NCBI GenBank assembly: GCA_022113835.1 | Contig: JAILWY010000019.1 | Span: 3,038,001 to 3,102,000, forward strand | Length of the DNA stretch: 64,000 bases | Direction: 5' to 3' | DNA from: Atopsyche davidsoni | Lineage: Eukaryota; Arthropoda; Insecta; Trichoptera; Hydrobiosidae | In this document: positions 48,076-60,419 of the stretch, piece after piece | Numbering within the stretch: the first letter of the stretch is position 1 | Layout: each line of letters begins with the position of its first letter | Made by a program: the position numbers and the translations under genes | Notes under the pieces: model-generated | What the model was told of the DNA's origin: nothing | What the model saw: the letters and a program-made list of their open reading frames with translations, nothing else | Database searches by the model: none

Positions 48076-48199
48076 TAAAAACATAAAAATTGTCTTAAAC
48101 TGAATACCACACTGAGATTGAGCTTGAGACTACTCTCAAAAAATATAATTGAAATGAAATATGAAATATGCAAAGGTAAATTAAATCAAGATACTTTCA

Positions 48200-48602
48200 C
48201 GCGACCCCGTTATGCGCGGTTTCACTATAACTCAAATTTCAAAATTCGCGTTAAAATGCCTCGCATTACGCGAATTTCTTATTTTAAGAATGTGTATGAA
48301 CATAACGTAGTCATTAATTTCTTCTAACAATTAAAAACAGCGTTGGATGTTATGAACATATTTTACAAGAACGCAAAAGAAACGCTACCCAAAAGACAAT
48401 AGATTATTTTTCAGTAAAAAATAACACGTAATAATGCATAAAGTGTTCTTAGAATTAAAGGGATTGATTCAAATGATTCGTAATTTTTTGTATTAAGTTT
48501 TGACTATGTGTGTATGTTTAATCGTAAACCCCGATATACGCGAATTTCACACAAGGCGATTATTTCTGGAACGTATCCCTCGCTTACAGCGGGGTATTAC
48601 TG
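48200..48602 (-). mobile_element. Possible pogo/Tigger-like nonautonomous element (degraded)
   Basis: The minus strand reads CAGTAATACCCCGCTGTAAG from 48602, continuing GCGAGGGATACGTTCC and ending in AAATTCGCGTATATCGGGG. A start of CAGTA-CCCCGC followed by GCGAGGGATACGTTCC and CGCG-rich pairs is what I associate with pogo/Tigger-type transposon ends, and a TA follows at 48603-48604. A second block at about 48200-48272 (CCCCGTTATGCGCGGTTTC and ATTACGCGAATTTC) resembles the inner part of the same sequence. No intact left end and no transposase were found. Identification is from memory of such ends. Confidence 0.4.
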
Positions 48603-49654
48603 TACTTATTTTATAATGATTTTTCAATTTACATTATTCTCATGGTAAATGAGTGATATCTTCTCACTGCCTAGGTATTATTTGCGTTTTATCCCTGTAA
48701 AGGTAACCATTCCTAAAAAGTTTTATCTTGGTTAACCTTTTTCATGAAAATTCGACGCTGCCTTTTTTCCCTCTTAATTTTGCGGTACCTAATTAGCAGG
48801 TTTTGCGGATGATTCCCGGGAAAGCGCTCGGAGGTTGTTTTTATTGTGAAAGCTGTGTGCGGCGTTGACTTGGCAAAACCTTTTATAACTCAATTGCTCA
48901 GCACAAATCAAATTATATGGAAGTATAATAATTATTTTATAAGTTATTTAAATAATTGTGATAACATTTCCAGTTCAAGATGTCTTTTTGTGCATAAATT
49001 TTTAGTAAAATTTAATGCTTTACATAAAAACTACAACGAATTTTTAGAGAATAATTATTGATTTTTCACCGATCGAAAATAATTTTAACATTAGGGATAT
49101 CGTTCCATTGATTTTCTTTGTATTTAATTTTAAGTTTTAAGATCTGTTGATTTGCAAGTTTTTATTAATGCCTGTGTGTAGTTTGTTGTATTTAATTTGA
49201 TAAATTTTAGATGGTTAAATTAAAATTTTATTTGTATATATTATACTAAACATTTTTATCATAAACAAAAAAATATATTTTAACTATAAGAAAATAACTA
49301 TTATTTTGGGTAAACAATTACGATTTTATTAAAATGTTTATATTTTAGAAGTTTAACCTACTTCTCAAAATCTCGATTAATTAAGTAACTTTTCTTTTCT
49401 TTAAGTCTATTTTATTGTTGCGTTAAATGAATGGTAGGTATTTTCATTATTCCAGAAACATGTTTTAATTTAATAATGCCTTGAGCATAAAAATAAATAC
49501 AACCCCTACGTGCTTTTATTAACATCCCCACAACTTCCACCTTTTATAATAATTCTAGAAATATCCGCTAGCTAACATCCTAGGCTGACTCGAAGCGTGC
49601 AACTTTCTCGTTTTTATTTCACCGTAGAGGGCTAAACGCTTGTCTAAGGGTGGA

Positions 49655-49800
49655 TAAAGGCTTTTGTATTCAATACCGGAGGCTTCTCCGCTAAGACAGC
49701 GCCCGAGCCTGGGGCGCAACAGAGCCGCTCCCGCACGGAGAGGGAAGGGGGCACCTGCGGATACAGCCCCCGCCTAACAAACATGTCGAAATAAAATGCG
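49655..49800. promoter_or_regulatory. GC-enriched island
   Basis: It includes AGACAGCGCCCGAGCC and GAGCCGCTCCCGCACGG. No gene recognised. Confidence 0.2.
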
Positions 49801-50034
49801 AGCGAAAGAAAAGTCATTATAATTGGTCAGACTGTTGCCATAGATATTCTGGTGTCAATTAACCAACCACCATTTTCACATCAAGTATATAAAATAAATT
49901 ATTTATTCGTTTGTTATACCATTTAATGTTTGTGACAGGCAACGAATAATCGCATAATTTAAAATACCTTACAATTAGTCCGTTTAGTCGGATAGTCGAA
50001 TTATCGTCTATCGCTAGTAAATATCGATTACGCA

Positions 50035-50345
50035 GTGCCTCCTTCCTTCTCGAACCCGGCTACCGATCCTATCACCCAATCACAGAACCACCGCGGAGGC
50101 GTCCAAATATATTCATAATACTTTAAATTAAGTGGCCTGACGGTGGAAGTCGCGGACCCAAATGAACCCCGTACCCCCGGGCATAAACGTGAATCAAGTT
50201 GTACCCTGAATTAATTCTTGATGTGATCTAAAGACCCCAAAACTGTGGAAGCGCCCGGCCCTCGCCCGCGGCCCCGCTCGCCTATGATAATCAACCGAGT
50301 AGATCTTCGGCTAAGCCTAATTTTCGTTACTTAATTTTAACATAA
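50035..50345. promoter_or_regulatory. GC-enriched island
   Basis: Normal-complexity DNA with AATATCGATTACGCAG, CCCAATCACAGAACCACCG, TTAAATTAAGTGGCCTG, GGGCATAAACGTGAATC and CCGCGGCCCCGCTCG. No coding signal. The pattern matches the other regulatory candidates. Confidence 0.3.
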
Positions 50346-50829
50346 TTTACTAAAAAAAAAAATAGGCGCGCTTTGACGGGACGGAGCTTTTTATGTGCTA
50401 TCACGTATGGAGATTCTTATGATTTTTTCAAATTTACTCGAGATCGATCTCAGCGTCGTGTAGTGATTATTATGCATATCTTCGTATGGTTATTATTCGT
50501 GAATACCTGCGCCCTTCTTTATCTAATACAAGTAGATTATAGGAAATAAAATAATGACAATGTGTGAATATTTAATGCACGCTGCAGCCATGCCTTTTAT
50601 ACTAGTCAAACTTTTTAACGTCACATTCCAATTTGTTATTAATCAGTTTGAGTCAATATTAAATAGACTAGAAACCACGACAAATGAGTTTATGGTATGG
50701 ATTTTAAAATCACTATTTTTCTAACATAAGGCTACTGCTGTCTCAACATTGACTCTCGAGAGTACATGGTGATAAAAACATGAATTCATTAAATGTGTCA
50801 TTTGACAATCATACAAAAATTAGTAGCAG

Positions 50830-51245
50830 CTTATTTTCGGTTGCTTTGCGCTCCCGTTAAAAGTTTGATATATCAGTGTAAGACAGTTGCTAACGCAGGT
50901 ATTAGCGCGTACTTTCAGTCTTACGCGTTCTGGTTCATTACTTGCACCGCCAAAGTACGCGGCCGAGTCACGCGTGATATAAATTAATCGCGCACCGTTA
51001 TCATGTTAATTAGAAACATTCCGACTAAAGCAAATTTATACGCGGGCCGTATTCGAAGCTACGCGCGGGGCCGCATCCGGGCCGCGTGCAAGCTCGGCAG
51101 GTACCGGGGGAGAGAAAGTAACTTTAGCAATATTTACAGGACGGCCTGAAGTTTGTAAAACTTTCCCCACGATCTCTGGGAGTCTTACAACGCGCCGCCT
51201 GTCCTCAACTTCTGTACTCTGCAATACACGTAGCCCGTACAACCC
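50830..51245. promoter_or_regulatory. GC-enriched island
   Basis: It includes TACGCGGCCGAGTCACGCG, GATATAAATTAATCGCGC, CATGTTAATTAGAAAC and GCTACGCGCGGGGCCGC. The minus frame at 51036-51242 is not recognisable. Confidence 0.32.
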
Positions 51246-51739
51246 TCCGCTGAAATTGTAAAGGAATATCAGCTCCCTTGGTGAATTTCAAATAAGACTG
51301 TTATTTTTTAACTGGGTATTTTTGGAATAAGTTGCGTAAGGTTTTGGAATTGTTTGTTTGGTTGAGTATTTTGTTATTCCTTTTTGTTTGCGCTGAAAAT
51401 ATCAAGCAATTTCTGAATTTCATTAAAGCGTTTTGTTGAATATTCTGAATTAAAATGAATGCAGATATCTACCTACTGTTACATACTTAAATCCAATGGT
51501 ATTTTTTAAACCGAATTTAATATTAATTTATGCAGTGGCACAACCTGACTCTTTGAAAAATTTATGTTTATTTTGTGAAAATATTTTATGAGGATCCAAT
51601 TACCGTTCAATTCCATTGGTAATGATTGGGGGATGTTTTCGTGATATTAGTTTTTTGTTTGTTTTTATATTTAGATTTGGCTAGTTATTTAATTGGCATA
51701 GGGTATAATCGGTGGACAAGTAGGAATAATTCGGTTTCA

Positions 51740-51985
51740 TCGCTGATCCACGTAGGTCGGGGAGCATCGCCCGCGTTACCGGGTAACGCGCCCGGCACGC
51801 ACCCGGAGTGGCGGCCCGGCCGGCGCGGGGGTAACTCGGTAGCCGCGGCCCACCGCGCCACCGCCCGCGGGCGCCACCCGTCCCGCCACCCGGCTGATGA
51901 GCCTCCGCTCCGGCCCTGATGCGCCGCTCAGCCAATAAGTCCACATAAATAACTACCTGATGCTGCCCCCTCGCGACCATTTTAA
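51740..51985. promoter_or_regulatory. Very GC-rich island
   Basis: Dense CG-rich sequence with ACCGGGTAACGCGCCCGGC, GGCCCGGCCGGCGCGGGGG and CGCCACCGCCCGCGGGCGCC, ending with GCCAATAAGTCCACATAAAT. The two opposing frames (51626-51919 plus, 51681-52046 minus) are composition-driven. Confidence 0.33.
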
Positions 51986-52319
51986 CTGTGCAAAATAATA
52001 CCGCAATCTTTACTGAGCTTACTTTCTGTCGAAAGTCAGCTGTCAAAAGTAAAGTTTTTTTTATGGAGACGAATAAAAATAAATTCGCAAAAGCTATGTA
52101 AAATATATAATATTTATATATATGTTAATAATGTTTTTTTTATGATATTTATCTACTCACTATATAAGCAGGTTTATGTACACATTGCTCACGATCATTT
52201 GTACTAATGGATATCTTTATCTTGATATGGGTCTTTTTACTTTCTGTATTTTTGATTTTCATTCTCACACCTGTCACTTTTATCATTCCCATTGAGCGCA
52301 ATGATATTAATTTAATTTG

Positions 52320-52645
52320 TGTCGTGAGTGCCAGCGCCCAATATCAATCCGTTGGATCAGCCGGCGATAAATCCGGCCCGGGACTGCGCCGGGCAGGACG
52401 CGAACCCGAGACTCCGGACGGGTGTCGACGTCTCGGATTTCAGAGGGACCCGCGGGTACTACGCAGTGTCCAGCCTCCGTATTATGCGTGTCGAAAATAA
52501 GATGCACCGTGGCATAAAACTCATTCATAATAACGTAATCTCCACCCGTTCGCCCGGTGCTCCGCGATTCGGTCACAGATTCTCCGCAGTGGGAGACGGC
52601 AGGCCCCGTGCTTTCTTTAAATATGCAAACGTATTCCCGACTCGC
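52320..52645. promoter_or_regulatory. GC-rich island
   Basis: It includes GGCGATAAATCCGGCCCGG, GGCATAAAACTCATTC and TTCATAATAACGTAATCTCC flanked by CG-rich blocks. ATAAA-type words recur. Frames on both strands (52207-52500, 52328-52687 plus; 52307-52576 minus) conflict and are unrecognised. A B-box-like GGGTTCGCGTCC occurs on the minus strand near 52390 but no tRNA fold is visible around it. Confidence 0.33.
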
Positions 52646-53064
52646 AATGCCTTGTCAACCTTTTTATTTTTAAATTTTCTTGTTTAATTTCACTACTTTA
52701 GAGTAAGAGTTTTTAACCAAATGATATCACCGACACGCAAATAAGTACGAAAGATAAATTATGGTTTCACAAATATATTATTTTTAATGCGAATTACAAA
52801 GTTCACGCTGGAAAAACCACAGATAATATTAATAAATGACTAATAACTGATTTTAAAAATAGTAAATACAAACATTTTTTTAAAGTAATGTTGTATTAAT
52901 AATTTTAACATAAACTAAAATGCTTATGTGTTGTAAAGTAATAATGTATAATAAATTAACCGTTATAATGATAAAACATACAAATAATCCACCCAAACAC
53001 GATTTTATAGGAAGAGACTTTAAGATAAATTCAAAATTAATATTTTTTATTTCATAAATAATCA

Positions 53065-53310
53065 CCCCTTAGCGGCTTATGCAGGTACACCGTTCAGAAA
53101 GGTTGCAGTTCGCTCCCCGCTGACGCGCGCGCCCGTAAATCTGTCTCTTCACAATTAAAATGGAATAAGTTTTGGGGGAATTTCGTCGCAGGCTAATGGG
53201 CGGCGCAGCCTCGGTCGAAGAAATGCAATCCGCGACTACCGACCGTGCGAACGCGCCGGAGATGCCATCGCGGAACACTCCCAATTCATCATTGCACAAG
53301 ATTATCTACG
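53065..53310. promoter_or_regulatory. GC-enriched island
   Basis: It includes CCCCGCTGACGCGCGCGCCC, GGCTAATGGGCGGCGC and ATCATTGCACAAGATTATC. The minus frame at 53069-53299 has no recognisable domain. Confidence 0.27.
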
Positions 53311-53874
53311 CATTCTGTTTTCAGGTGATCTTCACGGTGCTCTAAATTATTGTTCACTTACAAGCTCTAGTGTATGACCGTGTCTTGATAATTTGATCCA
53401 GGTCACCTATAGGTCTGAAATATTATATAAAAATAATTCCCATATGTTTTGCTGATTATGCGTAGATTTTTTGAAGTATTGTGTTCGACTATGTAACCTT
53501 TTAAGTCTCTAAAATCAATAAAGCAGACGTTTATGCCATAAATGAGTTTATTACATAGGATAAAGCTTAATAGTCTCTCATTGGCAATACTACATTACCT
53601 AACGGTATTAAAAAATATTAAAATAACTTCAATGGAAGTCTCAGCAAATTTTTAACTTTCCCCAACACTGCCTATATTTGAGAAATGATTGTGATATACC
53701 AGTATTTAGTAATACACAAGAAACAGATTATTCTTTGATTCTTCCGTGTTTTTTTCTTATACTCTGATGAAAAAGTGAATGCTACTAGTTTCGGTTATTA
53801 ATAAAGATCATTTTAAAATACTCAAATATCCGCGGCTTTTTAGTTTTGATACTGTGCATGGCACGCCTGAGTTA

Positions 53875-53995
53875 CAAAGAGTAGTAAATTTGTGTAGATC
53901 CTCGAGGCCTTTTCCCGGGACCCGACCGCCCTACAAGGCCCGGGCGCTGGCGCCGCACTCAGCCACATCCTGTGGGAGTTTGCCAAATGCGTCCT
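53875..53995. promoter_or_regulatory. Short GC-rich island
   Basis: A small CG-rich stretch with TTTTCCCGGGACCCG and GGGCGCTGGCGCCGC. No gene. Confidence 0.22.
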
Positions 53996-54239
53996 TATTT
54001 ATTAATTACATTGCTTAAATTAGCCACAGAGAGCACGTAAATATTTAGTGTAGTGAGGGTTTGGTCATTTTAGTTACACTTAATTCAGGATCTTAACGTT
54101 TTTTTTTTAAATAATATTTATTATAGTTAAAAAAAATATCGTCTAAACTTGACTAGTATGCTTTATGTTTTATATTAATGTAAAAATTTAAATCATTTTA
54201 AAATTTCGCTGAACTAAATCCATAAGATTGTTGTCTTAA

Positions 54240-55360
54240 ACAGAGTCGCGGGGAAGCGATGTTTCCGTATGTCCGAGAGAGCCGTTTTGGCATTTATCGC
54301 TCGACGATCCATCGCCGTCCGAGATTTTTTCTCTCTTCTGGCTATCGGATCTCAATCTAATCAGTTGTTTGTTTAGAAATAAATACGCCTGCATATTTAT
54401 AACGCATCGAAATTGAACGTCGCCACACCGGGGGCCGCAGGCGAGTCCCCGCTCGCATAAACAACTACACTTTGTTAAACAAATAGCTAGGCCTCGGCGA
54501 GAGGCCGATCTTAATTAAAAACTTGCGGCTCCCATACGATATACTGCCGGCCCGCCTCAGAACCACCTGTAAATCGTGCGCCCGGCATTATTAATGTGTG
54601 TATTTTTCTCATTCGTGTTATCGTCTTTGTTTATTTAATATTTATTCAGACGGCCGGCGGGGTTGCGGGGGACGAGCCTCCGCGGGCAGGGCGCTTCTGG
54701 TTTTTATTAATCGATCGCTTCCCGGGCCCCGATAATTAGCTTCACGAACTCGCAGGTGATTTACGCCTCGCGGCCGGCGGCGGTGTCAGATATGTTTTTA
54801 ATTAACCGGCGCATCTCCGGCCGCGGGACCGGGCGGCTGCCGGCGAGCGCCCGCGCGACAAATTGCGCCCTTCCCGCACGACAGCGCGGCTCGTCACGCG
54901 CGCCGGGCTCCTCGGCCGCCGCGCGGAATCGCCGCGCAAACTGATTACCGCCGGCCTATAAACCGTAGAAACTAATTATGAATATTGAATTTATGGGCGT
55001 CCGCATTATTTATGGTACGAGATATTGCCACCGAAGGCAGCTGTTTGAATTTAATTTAATATCTCCTCCTCCGCTCGGGTTTGTTTTAGCTTCTTTATGG
55101 GATTCTTCTTATCAATCGTTGGATGTAATTAATACCGCCCACTACTGCGGGAGGCTCTGGCGCCCGAGAGATAATCGAACAGTATCGAGTATCCCGACAG
55201 TGAGCCTCCTAACTTGTGGCTCGCACCACTTGCACGAGATTTCGATAAAAACCACTGGATCTTATAACGGTTACAATTACAAACTATACAAATCGACTAT
55301 TTTTTTCATTTCAAAATCTAATAATTCATTTCCTATTTCCCATCCTCGATTTCTATAATC
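54240..55360. promoter_or_regulatory. Large island, CG-rich core with dense TAATTA words
   Basis: About 1.1 kb. It begins near ACAGAGTCGCGGGGAAGCG, includes GATCTTAATTAAAAACTTGC, CGGCATTATTAATGTG, GTTTATTTAATATTTATTCAG, TTTTTATTAATCGATCGC and CCCGATAATTAGCTTC, and has an extremely CG-rich centre at about 54760-54945. It continues with AACTAATTATGAATATTG, TTTATGGGCG, GCATTATTTATGG and ATGTAATTAATACCGCC. Homeodomain-type and TTTATGG-type words appear on both sides of the core. The frames (54756-54944 and 54978-55358 plus) are unrecognised. With 36150-37510, this is the best enhancer-cluster candidate. Confidence 0.4.
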
Positions 55361-55839
55361 TATAAACCAATTTTAATAAAATTTACAAAAAAAATTGTCT
55401 ATGAAATGGCATAACAAATTTGTCTAATACCCTTCACACAAGCTGTAACATATATCTTTCGTTAACCTTCACTGCAGTAGACGACCGTCAACCGACGCGT
55501 AAAATTTATAATATTTGAATAGATCAATGTTGCTGAAAAATATTTTATTGTAGAGCATTTAAATAGTACCATAAGTCGTCTAATATTAAATTATCTTTAT
55601 AAATTTATTCTTCTGAGAAGCGGGTAGCTCAATGAATTAACAAAAATACTCAAAATTCGGCCATACTAGATCATTATATCGTTTTAAAAGTTGGCAAGAG
55701 GGAGAGTTTATTCGAGAGCAGTCAATAAGGTTGTTATTTCTCAACAGACCCCTGAAAAGACAGCCATTATCCAAAGTAACTCATTCTAAATAACGTTAAG
55801 TGTGCTCTCAGTTTTGCTCGAGAAATTGAAAAGAAACTG

Positions 55840-56345
55840 ATTGTGGATAACGGTTGCCATTCCCTCTCCGCTGGCAGGGCAGTGGGGTAAGCCGCAGCAG
55901 GTAACAGCCCTGCGCGCTTGTAATTGGCTTCCGTCTCGGGAGCCGACCTCTGACCCGGCTCCGATTAAAAGAATCTAATTGCCGGCTCCTCGGTTATGAC
56001 TCGCGTCACCCTGCCGGCCGGCCGTAGTTTATGGGGGGAGTAATTAAATCCCCGCTAGGCCGAGGCAGATTGCCCCGCGATTGTCCCGGCTTGTGCTGGG
56101 TCGTAAATGGAAGCCGATTTTAGTGTGATTATTATAGATTGTAAATATATCGATAGACCGTTCGAGGGATCGCATTTATTGCGTATTACAGCCTCGTTAC
56201 TGGTAGCTTACCTTTTTAATAAGCTGTTTGTCCGCGTATAAAAAATGATAAGTAAAATTAAATTTAGTCAGCCGGTTCATTAAACCCGACCGTACAAATT
56301 TAAACCTGATTACGGTCTTTAATCAAATAATCGACTCCGGTTGTT
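55840..56345. promoter_or_regulatory. GC-rich island with AT words
   Basis: It includes TTGTAATTGGCTTCCG, CGATTAAAAGAATCTAATTG, CCGGCCGGCCGTAGTTTATGG, GGGGAGTAATTAAATCCCC (a palindrome around TAATTA with GGGG/CCCC arms) and CGTAAATGGAAGCCG, then CCTGATTACGGTCTTTAATC. It is non-coding, with no long frame of note. Confidence 0.38.
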
Positions 56346-56524
56346 TTTAGATTAGAAACAAATTGGAATGTATACTTAAGTGTAGACCCACACGTAACCA
56401 GCGAAACAGCATTTTGGAATATACTTAAAAGAATTTTATTCAGGGGTACGTGTGTTTTCCGTGCTTTGGGTTATACCACGTGGATGTGTGAGTGATGGAA
56501 GCAGTTTTGATATTGAAAAAAGGG

Positions 56525-56765
56525 TGATTTTTGCTAGTGCGGATTCTGGCTTGCGCCTCCATCGGCTCGCCGAGTCTGTCACCGAGTCGTGCCCCTCCGC
56601 GGCCGCTAGCCCGGCCGGTGCAGCGCGGCCCGATCGCCCCGATTATCTGATCGGTTGTCGCGGTAATCCGCCCGACCTTATTGTGCGCCGGCCACACACG
56701 GAGCCTCGGCCCCCGGCCCAGGCCCCGTACGGAGCCCCGCCAACGGTGCCCTTTTAATTAAGTCT
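56525..56765. promoter_or_regulatory. GC-rich island
   Basis: CG-dense block with CCCTCCGCGGCCGCTAGCCC, GATTATCTGATCGG and a terminal CCTTTTAATTAAG. Opposing frames (56452-56757 plus, 56440-56697 minus) mirror each other by composition. Confidence 0.3.
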
Positions 56766-57119
56766 TTTCGTGGTTTTGTTGATTGCTAAGTAGTCGCAGA
56801 TTCCAGGACGCTGGTAGAGGTTTTTAGTTTTTTTTTTTTTGTGTGTCTTGCTCTTTAATCACCAGATAGACTAGGGCTTTTTCTCTAAATTTATGTATTC
56901 AGCGAAATTTTTATATAAATTTACAAATTTGTGATGTATATAAAACAGTATTGTTAAATGTACGGTTGAATAGTATACGTATTCTAATCAATAGTTAAAT
57001 TAAATAATAATGATTTTCTGTACCATACAGTCTACCCATATTTTTTTCAATTAAACCTTTTAACTTAAAAAAATAAAAGAGAATGTAATGTTTTTTTTAA
57101 ATTTTATAAATTTAACTGT

Positions 57120-57605
57120 AGCATTCGTAGGTATAGCCGAAATTTACTTGCTGTCTCGCCATAGTAATTTCTAAGGCATCGCGGTTGCGAATTGAGATTC
57201 AAACACTTCGACGGAGCTAATCCAATCGAGAACTCAATCATAAACGTGCTTGATGTCTTGCAAGTCGATGAAAGAGCGATCGAGTGGTCTTTCAGCGGAT
57301 CTATTTTTTTTAATTACTAGGGTTTGAGGGTATGCAGGCGGGTAGTCCAGAAGAACGCGGGATCGGCGAGGCATTCCGGCCGTGCGGATAAGTGCATTCG
57401 CTCGTCGAGCAGCGGCCGACACCTCGGCGAATAAATTAAAACGCGGACAATGGACTCGCCGGCCGTGGATTTGTAGGCGATCGCCGCCGCGCATACGTCA
57501 CGGCCGCACAATGGCCGCCCGCCCGCCCTCCCCGCGCCCCGCCGCCCCGCCGCCCCGCCGCCCCGTTGCCCAGTCGCCCCGTCGCCCCACTGCTCGTGCA
57601 TCCAT
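57120..57605. promoter_or_regulatory. GC-rich island ending in a C-rich array
   Basis: It includes TGCATTCGCTCGTCGAGC, AATAAATTAAAACGCGG and GCGATCGCCGCCGCGC, then the C-rich array at 57515-57588. Five frames overlap on both strands and are alanine-, arginine- and proline-rich; none is credible as a gene. Confidence 0.3.
57515..57588 (-). repeat. C-rich tandem array, minus-strand G-quadruplex candidate
   Basis: Runs of four C recur every 8-9 bases (CCCCGCCG units), degrading to CCCCGTTGCCCAGTCG and CCCCGTCGCCCC on the right. The minus strand carries the matching G runs with short linkers, the G-quadruplex pattern, as at 14093-14167 but on the other strand. Confidence 0.75.
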
Positions 57606-58555
57606 TTAGAGCGTTTGGGTAATTTATACTGTTATGTAAACACAATACATAAATGTCTATATATCAGAATAGCCATGCTTTCCTATGAGCAATAGATATA
57701 AGACGAACCCAAGCGTTATTTAACTTGTATACAAATTTACCTTTTTTATATATCAATATAATTTATTTTTAAATAATAATGTATCGAATATTATTTAGTC
57801 GCACTTTTAATATTGACTCACCGTAACACCAGTATCTCTTAATATTCTACGCTTAAGCCAGAAGTTTGAATAAAGTTGAGCTTTTACCAGACTCTGTTGA
57901 GGTATATTTAATTATATTATTCTTTTTGTGGCTACAAGTAAAAAATATCAGAAATGCAGTAATAATTCGTTACTCGACTGCTAACCCTAGATGTTTTTCT
58001 AGAAGACACCCTTCCGAGAGAACTATCACATGAGCATTGAACGTGGTTAGTCGCTTTCCCTAATGTATTGATATTTGATTGCATCACCGCATTGTTTTCG
58101 GGCATTTTCACATTACTCTCTTCAAATGACATCCACAACGCATTCGTCTTGCAATGAACGCCGCCCGAAAAACTAAACAAAAAGTCACGATAAAAAGAGC
58201 AGCGTTGACGATAAAAAGAGCAAAGGAGAGAGATTCAGTCCCGCGCGGAGATAACGAACGACCCTTACAATATGCAAATGGTCGCTATTTCTCTTACCTC
58301 TTACATCGCAATCAAGTAATACGTCCTCTAAGGATTTACTGGTGGTCTTCGTACTACGCAATTCCGGACTTCTCACAATATATATTGCGCCGGTGGGACT
58401 TGAGAAAGTACGGGGTTGATTATTTCGCAGGTACGTGTTTAAATACTTATGACGCAAATTGTTTATTTAAATAAACAATCTACATGTCAGCTCTGCACCC
58501 ATGTTTGTTTCAAATGATTAAGCATAGCAATAAACCAATAATATTTTCTAAGCTT

Positions 58556-58576
58556 CTCAATATATATATATATATA
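58556..58576. repeat. AT microsatellite
   Basis: A short (TA)n run in AT-rich DNA. Confidence 0.6.
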
Positions 58577-58819
58577 GCCTTATTGCGTTGGTGCTAATTT
58601 AATTTACACCGGGTAGCAATGAATTGTATAATTTTTTATTGAAACAAGTACTAATATGAATACAGAGTGATTGGAAATCGTGCACATACAGAAACAGATA
58701 TCTCGCTGTTTTTTTTTTTATAAAAATTAATTTTTTTGTGAATATTAATGTCAAGCTGTGAATAGTTATTGAATATTGTTTAAAGGGTTCAGTTGCAATA
58801 TGAAGAGATAAATTGAGCT

Positions 58820-59080
58820 AAAAGCTCCACGCGGGCGGCTGTAGCGGACTGTTTCCGCCTCGCGCCGGTGCCGTCGCAGTTGACGACCGGCGGCCAGCTT
58901 GCCGACAGGCCGCGGCAAAAACTACTAATTTATTGGATTAAACTTCGGGCAAAAAGCCGATGCGATCAGATAAGCGCCCGAATTGCGGCCGGCCCGGGTG
59001 ATCGATCACGCTGCACGGCCGCGCTCGCCCTGCACGCCGAGCCCGAAGGAAACAAACATTTTGGATGCTCCATTCTGTAG
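58820..59080. promoter_or_regulatory. GC-rich island
   Basis: It includes CCACGCGGGCGGCTGTAGCG, CCGGCGGCCAGCTTGCC, GCAAAAACTACTAATTTATTG and GGGTGATCGATCACGC (the last with a palindrome GTGATCGATCAC). Non-coding by appearance. Confidence 0.32.
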
Positions 59081-59614
59081 TACTCCGTTTCTTCAAAAAG
59101 AAAATCTTTTTATGCACGTGTAAACACGTTAAGGACTCTGAGCTAATATGGTACTTATCTTTTAATAAAATATTCAATAAATCGAACATACTTATTACAT
59201 AACATTGCCAAACATTGAAACACTTTTTTTTTAAATATTGTAACCTTATGTTTGAATGCTGATGTTTTAGAAACATTGTGGATACTTATAATTTATATGA
59301 GAATTATTAATTAATTAATTTGGAATATACATATGTTATTTGTTAATTCCAATTCAATCGAAGCTTATTCTCGCAGTATTTTGGGTCTATCAATCGCGCC
59401 CTGGGAAACATCACTGTAAATGTCGATGGAGGTGAAGTATGTCGGACCCCTCACCACGAAATGATGATGTATTAAGCCTTCGGCTATCACATACAAGCTT
59501 TAGTTAAAATATCATTTTCATCAGTTAATAAATTTAGCAATAAGTACGTTTACAGTTTTTTTACGTCAAAAATTTTTAACCTATTAATACAGACGTTATT
59601 GGATGGATCTTCAA

Positions 59615-59635
59615 TTTTTTTTTTTTTTTTTTTTT
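59615..59635. repeat. Poly(T) tract
   Basis: A run of 21 T in AT-rich DNA. Confidence 0.8.
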
Positions 59636-60419
59636 CACGCGTACTTTTTCCAAGCTAATAAACACTATATTAACAATATACTGTACTCTGCGTGTACTGT
59701 TGTTACATGACCTGTTATATAAACTGCTATATCGTTCGATCTCTTTTCTGATTATTCTGTATCTATTTCCCATAGTGGCCAATATAAGAAAATTGCAGAT
59801 GTTTGCTGGTAGGAGAGTTTAATTTAGTACTATATGCGTGGAGTTGCGTCAGCAGGGGCGTGCCTTTGTATCGTCCCGGATGCTCAAGACGTACGAGCTC
59901 TGCACAGCCCATTAATATTTGTCAGAATTTATTAAATTTTAAATAAATAATGATTTATAAATCAAATCTCCGGCAATAACGTGAATATTTCGGCTTCTCA
60001 AATGTCTAGCACCCAGTGACGTACGATCACAACAATAAGCATTACGTGCCTCAAATTACAAAATAAAATTTGAATTAATCTTATGCTTATTAAATTAATA
60101 ATAATATCAGAATCTGTCTCAACAAAAAAAAACTATGCATTTTACTGGCGTAAACCCGCTTGAAAGATGGCTCGAAGCGGTGACAGTTTGAATAGGAAAC
60201 AGAAGTCACACCTTGCATGCATCGCTTAATATTTACTGCTATAAGCGTCGACGTTTTGAAAAGTTGTAATTGATTGTTTAAATGGTGTATCTTCTTTGTC
60301 AAATTTGATTATGGTTAAGTAAGTAATCATTGAAACTTCTTAAATTAGTTAAGTATTTTATACTGTGTGTAATCAAAAGTAATCGCACGCCACTGATTTG
60401 CTTTGTTAACAATATCCAA

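Noticed and set aside
52380..52410. B-box-like GGGTTCGCGTCC on the minus strand as a tRNA gene
   Set aside because: No A box at the right distance and no cloverleaf pairing visible.
58154..58474. 106-residue frame with a repeated KRA motif
   Set aside because: The repeat comes from a short tandem duplication of ACGATAAAAAGAGCA; the rest is unrecognised and no gene context is present.
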